Source: CAVSJJ01 sp963728395
GTDB taxonomy: Bacteria; Actinomycetota; Actinomycetes; Actinomycetales; Dermatophilaceae
Direction of reading: 5' to 3'
Length of the DNA: 64,000 bases
Assembly: GCA_963728395.1 (NCBI GenBank)
Contig: CAVSJJ010000009.1
Coordinates: 221,827-285,826 of the forward strand
Numbering within the stretch: position 1 is the stretch's first letter; each line of letters starts with the position of its first letter. A program made the translations under genes and the position numbers. The notes under the pieces were generated by a model. It had not been told where the DNA came from and made no database searches. It was given only the letters and a program-made list of their open reading frames with translations. This document shows positions 24,258-31,381 of the stretch, piece by piece.

Positions 24258-24287
24258 GAGGTTCTCGGCATCCCTCGACGAGAACTC
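24258..24287. promoter_or_regulatory. Imperfect dyad upstream of the osmoprotectant operon
   Basis: GAGGTTCTCG and CGAGAACTC are separated by eleven bases and pair with one bulged base. They lie about 70-100 bases upstream of the ABC ATPase start in the 159-base gap. It could be an operator or a leader hairpin. No riboswitch fold was recognised here. Confidence 0.3.
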
Positions 24288-24358
24288 ATCCGTTCTATCG
24301 CTGTCGGTGGAGTCGGGTTAGGTTGGATGAGCCCGGACCCACGGCTAGGGGACCCTCG

Positions 24359-25462
24359 ATGATCCGTTTCCACGGCGTGACGAAGACGTTCGCGGACGGC
24401 ACCACCGCCGTCGACGACCTCACGCTCACGGCGCCGACGGGGGAGATCACCGTCCTGGTCGGCCCGTCCGGCTGCGGCAAGACGACGTCGCTGCGGATGG
24501 TCAACCGGATGATCGAGCCGACCGAGGGGACGATCAGCCTCGACGACCGCGACACCGCCTCGCTCAAGCCCGCCGAGCTGCGGCGCGGCATGGGTTACGT
24601 CATCCAGCACGCCGGACTCTTCCCCCACCGGACGGTCCTCGACAACGTCGGGACCGTCCCGCGGCTGCTCGGCTGGAAGAAGGAGCGGATCCGCAGCCGG
24701 GGGATGGAGCTGCTCGAGACCGTCGGCCTCTCCGTGGAGCTGGCGGACCGCTACCCCAGCCAGCTCTCCGGCGGCCAGCAGCAGCGGGTCGGCGTCGCCC
24801 GGGCGCTCGCGGCCGACCCGCCCGTCATGCTCATGGACGAGCCGTTCAGCGCCGTCGACCCCGTCGTTCGTGAGCAGCTGCAGGACGAGTTCCTCCGGCT
24901 CCAGGACGAGCTCGGCAAGACGATCGTCTTCGTCACCCATGACATCGACGAGGCCATCAAGCTCGGCGACCAGGTCGCCGTGTTCCGGGTCGGCGGCCAC
25001 CTCGCCCAGGTGGCCGACCCGGCGTACCTGCTCGCCCATCCCGCCGACGACTTCGTCGCCGACTTCGTCGGGAAGGACCGGGGCTACCGCTCCCTGCAGT
25101 TCCAGGCCGCGCCCCGGCTCACCCTCCACCAGGAGCGGACCGCGCTGATCGGGCAGCGCCCCGAGCCGGGCGGCGACGGCTGGGTCCTCGTCCTCGACGA
25201 GAGCGACGCACCGCTCGGCTGGGTCGACACCGCGAGCGTCGAGGGCGAGATCGGTCGCGACGACCTTCATCGCGGCGGCACCGTCGCGTCGTCCACCGGG
25301 TCGCTGCGCGCCGCGCTCGACGCCGCGCTGTCGAGCCCGAGCCGGCGGGGGGTCATCGTCGACGAATCCGGCGCGTTCTCGGGCACCGTGCTGGCCCACG
25401 AGGTGCTGACGATCATCGAGGACACCGACCGGCCCCCGCTCGACGAGGACGAGGCGCCGTGA
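24359..25462 (+). CDS. Osmoprotectant (glycine betaine/choline) ABC transporter ATPase
   Basis: A 367-residue ATPase of the OpuCA/ProV type that powers uptake of compatible solutes. Walker A is GPSGCGKTTS (residues 35-44), the signature LSGGQQQRVGVARALA, Walker B VMLMDEPFSAVD, and the switch His in FVTHD. The C-terminal ~120 residues are a divergent CBS-like regulatory region (HRGGTVASSTGSLRAALDAALS), which in relatives senses ionic strength. The start is ATG 24359, 12 codons inside a longer open frame. It is the first of four genes with overlapping ends. Confidence 0.9.
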   Translation: MIRFHGVTKTFADGTTAVDDLTLTAPTGEITVLVGPSGCGKTTSLRMVNRMIEPTEGTISLDDRDTASLKPAELRRGMGYVIQHAGLFPHRTVLDNVGTVPRLLGWKKERIRSRGMELLETVGLSVELADRYPSQLSGGQQQRVGVARALAADPPVMLMDEPFSAVDPVVREQLQDEFLRLQDELGKTIVFVTHDIDEAIKLGDQVAVFRVGGHLAQVADPAYLLAHPADDFVADFVGKDRGYRSLQFQAAPRLTLHQERTALIGQRPEPGGDGWVLVLDESDAPLGWVDTASVEGEIGRDDLHRGGTVASSTGSLRAALDAALSSPSRRGVIVDESGAFSGTVLAHEVLTIIEDTDRPPLDEDEAP

Positions 25463-26109
25463 GCTGGCTGGCGACCCACTGGCACGACGTCCTCGTCCTC
25501 ACCGGACGACACATCCTGCTGGCGGGGATCCCGCTCGTCATCGGCCTGCTCCTCGCGCTGCCGCTCGGCTGGGCGGCCAACCGGTGGCGCACGGCCTACC
25601 CCGTCGTCATCACGACGACGGGCCTGCTCTACACGATCCCGAGCCTCGCGCTGTTCATCATCGTCCCGCTCGTGCTGCGCACCCAGATCCTCGACCCGGT
25701 CAACGTCGTCATCACGATGAGCGTCTACACCGTGGCCCTCCTGGCCCGGACGGTCGCCGACGGCCTCTCCTCGGTCCCGACGGACGTGCGCCAGTCGGCG
25801 ACGGCGATGGGCTTCCGCGGCCTGCGCCGCTTCGTCTCCGTCGAGCTGCCGCTCGCAATCCCGGTCGTGACGGCGGGGCTGCGGGTCGCCGCGGTGAGCA
25901 ACGTCAGCATCGTCAGCGTCGCCTCCCTCGTCGGGGTGTCCCAGCTGGGGGACCTGCTCTACGACGGCTACCAGCGCTACATCCAGGGCGAGCTGCTGAC
26001 CGGCATCGTCGCGACGATGCTGCTCGCCCTCCTCTTCGATCTCGTCATCGTCCTCACGAGTCGAGCGCTCACGCCGTGGCTGCGCGCCCGGGTGGGGGCC
26101 GCCACATGA
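25459..26109 (+). CDS. Osmoprotectant ABC transporter permease 1
   Basis: A 216-residue inner-membrane permease of the OpuCB/ProW type, with about five to six membrane segments. The EAA-type loop that docks with the ATPase is SSVPTDVRQSATAMGFRGLRRFVSVELPLAIPVV. The GTG start overlaps the ATPase stop. It pairs with the second permease to form the channel. Confidence 0.9.
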   Translation: MSWLATHWHDVLVLTGRHILLAGIPLVIGLLLALPLGWAANRWRTAYPVVITTTGLLYTIPSLALFIIVPLVLRTQILDPVNVVITMSVYTVALLARTVADGLSSVPTDVRQSATAMGFRGLRRFVSVELPLAIPVVTAGLRVAAVSNVSIVSVASLVGVSQLGDLLYDGYQRYIQGELLTGIVATMLLALLFDLVIVLTSRALTPWLRARVGAAT

Positions 26110-26864
26110 TCGGCACCATCTGGCAGTGGCTCGTCTCGCCGGAGAACTGGCAGGGCCAGAACGGCATCGCCGTGCGGCTGTACCAGCACGTCTGGTACAG
26201 CCTCGCCATCGTCCTCATCGCGGCGCTCGTCGCCATCCCGATCGGCATCCTCGTCGGGCACTCCGGCAGGGGGCGCTGGCTCGTCACCGCCGCCAACGCC
26301 GCCCGGGCCGTGCCGACCCTCGGCCTGCTCTTCGCCTTCTCGATGTGGATCGGCCCGCACATCCACAACGACCTCGCGTTCTTCCTCCCGGCCGCCGCGG
26401 CACTCGTCCTCCTCGCGATCCCGCCCATCCTCTCCGGCACCTACTCGGGGATCGAGGCGGTCGACCCGCAGGCCCGGGACGCCGCCCTCGGGGTCGGGAT
26501 GACCGGCGGCGAGCTGCTCCGTCAGGTCGAGCTGCCGTGCGCGCTCCCGTTGCTGCTGTCCGGCATCCGCTCGGCGGTGCTCCAGGTCATCGCGACGGCG
26601 ACGCTCGCGGCATATGTCGGGATCGGGGGCCTCGGCCGGTTCATCCAGGACGGCATCGCCAGAGGCGAGTTCGACCAGACCGGTGGGGGCGCCCTCCTTG
26701 TCGCCCTCCTCGCCCTGCTCGCCGAGGCGCTGCTCAGCACCGTCCAGCGGTATGCCGTCTCGCCCGGGCTGACCGGCCGGGCCGCCGGGCGGTCGGACCG
26801 ACCCGAGCCGGAGGCAGGGAAGGACCCCGCGAGCGACGACGTTGACCTCGCCACGCGTGTCTGA
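26106..26864 (+). CDS. Osmoprotectant ABC transporter permease 2
   Basis: A 252-residue permease of the OpuCD type. The EAA loop is IEAVDPQARDAALGVGMTGGELLRQVELPCALPLLLSG, followed by ATLAAYVGIGGLGRFI. The C-terminal ~35 residues are a hydrophilic extension (GRAAGRSDRPEPEAGKDPASDD) not found in most relatives. The start overlaps the stop of permease 1. Confidence 0.9.
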   Translation: MIGTIWQWLVSPENWQGQNGIAVRLYQHVWYSLAIVLIAALVAIPIGILVGHSGRGRWLVTAANAARAVPTLGLLFAFSMWIGPHIHNDLAFFLPAAAALVLLAIPPILSGTYSGIEAVDPQARDAALGVGMTGGELLRQVELPCALPLLLSGIRSAVLQVIATATLAAYVGIGGLGRFIQDGIARGEFDQTGGGALLVALLALLAEALLSTVQRYAVSPGLTGRAAGRSDRPEPEAGKDPASDDVDLATRV

Positions 26865-26891
26865 CATCCGCACCCGACCGAAGGGAAACCC

Positions 26892-27818
26892 ATGAAGCAC
26901 CACCTACGCTTGTCCGCCGCCGTCGCCCTGGCGACGGCGGGCATCCTCGGGCTCGCCGCCTGCGGCAGCAGCTCGGACCCGCTCTCGACCGACAGTTCGT
27001 CCTCAGGGACGTCGGCCGCCGGCGGCGGCGACATCGTCGTCGGGTCCGCGAACTTCTCCGAGTCGGTCCTGCTCGCCGAGATCTATGCCGGGGCGCTGCG
27101 GGCCAAGGGCGTCAATGCGACGACGAAGCCGAACATCGGCGCTCGCGAGATCTACCTGCGCGCCATCGAGGACAACTCGGTGCAGGTCCTGCCCGAGTAC
27201 ACCGGCGCACTCGCGCTCTACTACGACAAGACGTTCGACAAGACCGACCCGACGGAGGTCTACGACGCGCTCAAGGGGCTCATCCCGAGCGACCTGGAGG
27301 TGCTCGACAAGTCGGCGGCCGAGGACAACGACTCGATCGTCGTCACCCAGCAGACGGCCGACTCGAAGAACCTCGCCTCCATCGGTGACCTCAAGGGGGT
27401 CGCGGGCGACATGACGCTCGCCGCCCCGCCGGAGTTCCAGAGCCGCCCGCAGGGTGTTCCCGGGCTCAAGCGGGTCTACGGGGTGTCCTTCAAGCGGTTC
27501 AAGGCGCTCACCGGCCAGACGCTCGTCCAGGCCCTCAAGAACGGGCAGGTCGACGCGGCCAACATCTTCAGCACCGACCCGGCCATCGCGGCGAACAACT
27601 TCGTCGTCCTCGAGGACACGAAGAAGCTGTTCGGCTCGCAGAACATCGTCCCGCTCGTCCGCAAGGACGTCGCCGATCAGGTTTCTGGTGCGCTCAACGC
27701 CGTCTCGGCGGCCCTGACCACCGACAAGCTCTCGGCGCTGCTCCAGCAGACCGATGTCGAGAAGAAGGACCCGAAGGACGTCGCGCAGCAGTTCCTCGTT
27801 GACAACAACCTCGGCTGA
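26892..27818 (+). CDS. Osmoprotectant-binding lipoprotein
   Basis: A 308-residue solute-binding lipoprotein of the OpuCC/OsmF type. The signal ends in the lipobox LAAC (residues about 20-23), so it is anchored outside the membrane. A Ser/Thr linker follows and then IVVGSANFSESVLLAEIYAGALRAKG, the family start. VLPEYTGALALYY contains the Tyr residue that usually helps form the aromatic cage for quaternary amines. It starts 28 bases after the second permease, with GAAGGGAAA as ribosome site. Confidence 0.92.
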   Translation: MKHHLRLSAAVALATAGILGLAACGSSSDPLSTDSSSSGTSAAGGGDIVVGSANFSESVLLAEIYAGALRAKGVNATTKPNIGAREIYLRAIEDNSVQVLPEYTGALALYYDKTFDKTDPTEVYDALKGLIPSDLEVLDKSAAEDNDSIVVTQQTADSKNLASIGDLKGVAGDMTLAAPPEFQSRPQGVPGLKRVYGVSFKRFKALTGQTLVQALKNGQVDAANIFSTDPAIAANNFVVLEDTKKLFGSQNIVPLVRKDVADQVSGALNAVSAALTTDKLSALLQQTDVEKKDPKDVAQQFLVDNNLG

Positions 27819-27856
27819 GCGCGCCGTCCGCCGTGGACGCACGACCCGGGCGCGGT

Positions 27857-27890
27857 GAGGCGCGGGCGGCAACCATGCCGCCCGCGCCTC
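27857..27890. terminator. Terminator of the osmoprotectant operon
   Basis: A 14-bp perfect stem, GAGGCGCGGGCGGC (27857-27870) with its complement (27877-27890), and a 6-base loop, 39 bases after the last gene. The remaining gap to 28149 shows no gene; it is assumed to hold the promoter of the next gene. Confidence 0.85.
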
Positions 27891-28149
27891 GTGTGTCCCT
27901 GGCGTCAACCGAGACGGGGACCGACGTGCAGCCGGACATCACCCCTCCGTGACGTCCGACCCCCAGTCCGCGACGGCGTCCCACGCCGCGTGTGACCACC
28001 TTGTCGGGTCGACGGCCCGGGAGCATCCGTGATTTCACCGATTCGGTCCAGCGGCGCCCCAGCAGCGCCGTCGCCGGGCGGTCGGGTGCTGCGCCAGGCG
28101 GTCGCGTGCTCGGGCCGCGGGCCGCTGTACGCCCGGTAGCCTGCGAGAC

Positions 28150-30582
28150 GTGGTGACACCGTGCCTGGGCCGGGACGTCGAGCGGGTCCAGCTTGCCTCC
28201 GTACTCCCCGGTGCGCGCTGTGTGTCGGTCGTCGGCCCGCCCGGCTGCGGCAAGACGCTCCTGACCCGGACCGTCGTCGCGGACGAGCCGCAGGTGGCCT
28301 GGGTCGACGCCGGCTCCTGTCGGGACGTCGACGTGCTCATCGACCGGTGCCTGGCCGCTCTGGAGGGCGAACAGGCTCCCGGCGACTCGAGGCAGGGGGC
28401 GCTGGCCCGGGCCGTCGACGGCTCGGGGACCCTCCTCGTCGTCGACGGCGTCGGCGAGCTCGAGGGCCTCGCCGACACGATGGCGTGGCTCTACGAGGAG
28501 ACCTCCGACACCCGCTGTGTCGTCACGGCGCGGGCCCCGCTGGGCCTGAGTGTCGAGCACGTCGTGCGGCTCGGCCCGCTGCCGCTGCCCCGGGTGGGGT
28601 CCCCCCTCCAGGGCCCGGCGCTCGAGCTGTGCCTGGAGCGGGTCGCGGCGGCGGGTGGCTCGCCGATCGACCTTGCGGCGGACGGGGAGACCCTGCGGCG
28701 GCTGCTCCTCGCGACCGGCGGCCTGCCATTGCTCATCGAGCAGCTCGCCGCCCAGGTCGCCGTCGTCGGCGTGCGGAACGCCGCGCCGACCCACTCGATG
28801 GCCGAGGCGCTCGACGCCTCCGTCGCGCTCCTCGACGAGGACCGGGCCCGCTGCTTCTTCCGCCTCGCCCAGCTCGCCGAACCGGTCGGTCTCGACGTGC
28901 TGGCCGAGATAGCGGGGCTCGGGCGCGACCGGGCCGCCTCCGTGGCCGCAGACCTGGCCCGGCGCAGCCTCGTCATCGTCGAGGGTGACGGCCGGTTCGG
29001 GATGCTCGCGCCGATCCGGGCGTATGCCGTGGGCCTCACCGTCGGTGGAGACGACGCGGCCCGCGTCGAGGAGGGGCTGCTGCGGTGGGCCGAGCGGGTG
29101 ACCCCCGACGACCCGCTCGTCGGAACCGCCGGCGAGGCGTGGCTGGCCGACCTGCCGGTCATGCGCGCCGCGATCGAGGCGGCCTGTGCGGATCCGGCGA
29201 CGAGGGCACGCGGCTACGCCCTCGCCAACCGGGTCTTCCCCGCGCTGTACGCGGCGATGCGGCACCGCGAGGCGGGCGAGATCCTCGAGGGGGTCCTCGC
29301 CAGCGGTGACGGTCCACCCGACATCGGCGCCCAGGTGGCGCGGCGGGCCGGCATCTGTGTCTCCGAGGCGCGCGGCACGTACGAAGGGCTCGCCCTCCTC
29401 GACCGGGCCCAGGAGCACGCGGCGACCGCGCCCGACCCGGCCCTGGAGTCGGCTCGTAACCTCTCGATCCGCGCCGAGATGCACCTCGACGCCGCCGACC
29501 TCGACCGGGCCGAGGCGGACGCGGAGCGAGCCGTCGAGCTCGGCGGCGCCGACAGCTACGTCGTGCGGCAGGCGCGGCGGACCCTCGTCGACGTCCACAC
29601 CGCGCGCGGCGACTTCCGCAAGGCGCAGGCCGTCGCCGAGCTCGTCATGACGGGCGCGCCCCCGCAGGAGCGCTGGATCGCCCTGTCGGCTCGGCTCCTT
29701 CTCGGCCGGATCGCCCTCGAGCAGGGGCGGACGCTCGAGGCGCTCGCCGCCGCGCGGGCGGCATACGCCGAGGCCCAGGACACGGGCGAGCACCGCATCG
29801 CGCTGCTCGCCGACAACCTGGCCCGCCAGGCCGACCCGAGCCGGCGGGCCATGCCGGTCGACCGTGACACGCTGCCGTGGGCGGTCCGGCTCCCGGTGCT
29901 GTGCGAGGACGCCCGCACCCTCCTGCTGTCCGGTGAGGCGGAGCGGGCCGCGGGGCTGGCGGCCGACGTCGTCGTCCTCGCCGACAGCTGTCGGCTGGGG
30001 CGCGAGAGCGTCGGGGCCCGGCTGGTCCTCGGCGGCGCGCTGCTCGACCGCGACGAGGACGACCAGGCGGCGGCGACCTTCCACGCCGCGCTCGACCACG
30101 CCGTGCGGTTCGGCCTCCCACTGCGGGCGGCCGACGCGCTCGACGGGCTCGCCGCCCTCGGTCGGCGCCGGGGTGGCCAGTGGACGGCATGGTCGCGCGG
30201 CTGTGCCGCCGCCGCACGGGCGGTGCGGCGCGAGCGGTATGCCGTGCCCTGGGGCGTCGCCTCGTGCTCGCCGGTCGAGCCGGCCGGCCGGGCGGTTCCG
30301 GAAGGGTGGGTGGCCGACGGTGCGGTGACCGGGACGGCGGTGCGTGAGGTCGCACGGACCCTCGCCGAGAGCAGCGAGCCGGTGCGGGTGCTGACCGACC
30401 TGCTCACCCCGGCCGAGCTCGCCGTCGCGCAGCACGTGGCCGCGGGGATGACGAGCCGACAGATCGCCGAGGCCCTCTTCGTCTCGCCACGAACCGTCGA
30501 CGCGCACCTCGCCCACATCTACCGCAAGCTGGGCATCGCGAGCCGGGCCCGGTTGGCCGCCCTCATGGTCGAGCTGCGCTGA
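28150..30582 (+). CDS. Large LuxR-type regulator with N-terminal P-loop ATPase
   Basis: An 810-residue LAL/STAND-like regulator. Near the N-terminus VVGPPGCGKTLLTRTVV is Walker A, and TLLVVDGVGELEGLAD is a Walker B-like segment (about residues 95-110). The middle is a long helical, TPR-like region (ARRTLVDVHTARGDFRKAQAVAELV, for example). The C-terminal LuxR HTH is LTPAELAVAQHVAAGMTSRQIAEALFVSPRTVDAHLAHIYRKLGIASRARLAAL. It probably senses a ligand through the helical part and activates transcription when ATP is bound. The GTG start at 28150 is followed at once by another GTG. The target genes are unknown. Confidence 0.85.
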   Translation: MVTPCLGRDVERVQLASVLPGARCVSVVGPPGCGKTLLTRTVVADEPQVAWVDAGSCRDVDVLIDRCLAALEGEQAPGDSRQGALARAVDGSGTLLVVDGVGELEGLADTMAWLYEETSDTRCVVTARAPLGLSVEHVVRLGPLPLPRVGSPLQGPALELCLERVAAAGGSPIDLAADGETLRRLLLATGGLPLLIEQLAAQVAVVGVRNAAPTHSMAEALDASVALLDEDRARCFFRLAQLAEPVGLDVLAEIAGLGRDRAASVAADLARRSLVIVEGDGRFGMLAPIRAYAVGLTVGGDDAARVEEGLLRWAERVTPDDPLVGTAGEAWLADLPVMRAAIEAACADPATRARGYALANRVFPALYAAMRHREAGEILEGVLASGDGPPDIGAQVARRAGICVSEARGTYEGLALLDRAQEHAATAPDPALESARNLSIRAEMHLDAADLDRAEADAERAVELGGADSYVVRQARRTLVDVHTARGDFRKAQAVAELVMTGAPPQERWIALSARLLLGRIALEQGRTLEALAAARAAYAEAQDTGEHRIALLADNLARQADPSRRAMPVDRDTLPWAVRLPVLCEDARTLLLSGEAERAAGLAADVVVLADSCRLGRESVGARLVLGGALLDRDEDDQAAATFHAALDHAVRFGLPLRAADALDGLAALGRRRGGQWTAWSRGCAAAARAVRRERYAVPWGVASCSPVEPAGRAVPEGWVADGAVTGTAVREVARTLAESSEPVRVLTDLLTPAELAVAQHVAAGMTSRQIAEALFVSPRTVDAHLAHIYRKLGIASRARLAALMVELR

Positions 30583-30589
30583 GCTGGGG

Positions 30590-31327
30590 TCACACCTCGC
30601 CCGGGAGGCGGCCGGTGATGCAGTAGACACGACCGGCCGGGTCGGCGAGGACGTTCCACTCGTCGTGGCGGCGCAGCATCGTCGCCCCGAGCCGTTCGTG
30701 CCGCCGGGTCTCGGCCGCGCGGTCGTCGCAGGCGAGGTCGAGATGGGCGGTGACGACCGGCTGCGCGTCGTCGAGGCGCTGGAGGATCAGCGCGAGCGGG
30801 ATGCCGTCCGGTCGGCCGAGTCGGGCGAACACGTCGGTCGGGTCGGGGTCGATGAGCTCCCACTCGGTCAGCGCCGTCCAGAACCCGCTCTCGGCCTCGT
30901 AGGCGCTGACGGGGATGTCGAGGCAGACCTGGTCGACGATGGTCCGGCCGCCGGGCTGCCGGGACGGCTTGGGCCGGGTTCCCCGCTCGCCGGTGACGAT
31001 CGTCGCGCCGAGCCCGCCGGGCGAGACGATGCGCGCCATGGCCTCCTCGAGGTGCACGCGCGCGCCGAGCCCCTCGGCCCGCGCCGCCGCCTTCGCGACG
31101 TTCTTCGCGGTGATCTCGAGGTGCAGGGTGAGCGCCGAGTGTCGCCCGAGCCGGACGAGCCGCAGGTAGGGGTCGCCGGCGCCCGGAGCCAGCCGGGTCT
31201 CCGCCTCGTCCGTCGGGGTGCGCCGGAGGCCGTAGCCGGTCACCCCGGCCCAGAACGCCTCGGTGATCTCGGACGCCGCGGCCGGGGTTCCGAGCACCGC
31301 CGAGACCCAGCGGATGGCAGCGGACAT
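30590..31327 (-). CDS. VOC family protein (two half-domains)
   Basis: A 245-residue protein with two glyoxalase-like halves (about residues 1-115 and 125-240). Conserved bits are TLHLEITAKNVAKAAARAEGLGARV, TAHLDLACDDRAAETRRHERLGATML and the final DPAGRVYCITGRLP. Metal-binding residues and substrate are uncertain. Proteins of this group are often annotated only as VOC. It is convergent with the LuxR-type gene, 7 bases apart. Confidence 0.75.
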   Translation of the reverse strand: MSAAIRWVSAVLGTPAAASEITEAFWAGVTGYGLRRTPTDEAETRLAPGAGDPYLRLVRLGRHSALTLHLEITAKNVAKAAARAEGLGARVHLEEAMARIVSPGGLGATIVTGERGTRPKPSRQPGGRTIVDQVCLDIPVSAYEAESGFWTALTEWELIDPDPTDVFARLGRPDGIPLALILQRLDDAQPVVTAHLDLACDDRAAETRRHERLGATMLRRHDEWNVLADPAGRVYCITGRLPGEV

Positions 31328-31381
31328 GCGCCGAGCCTAGGCCCACCAACGCCCGGCCGCGCGCCCACCGGCCCGGCGGAC

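Noticed and set aside
24200..24358. A c-di-AMP (ydaO) or other riboswitch upstream of the osmoprotectant operon
   Set aside because: The expected conserved sequence blocks were not seen; only a simple imperfect dyad is present.
27694..30630. 978-codon minus-strand open frame over the LuxR-type regulator
   Set aside because: Shadow frame: the plus strand has Walker A and a complete LuxR helix-turn-helix.
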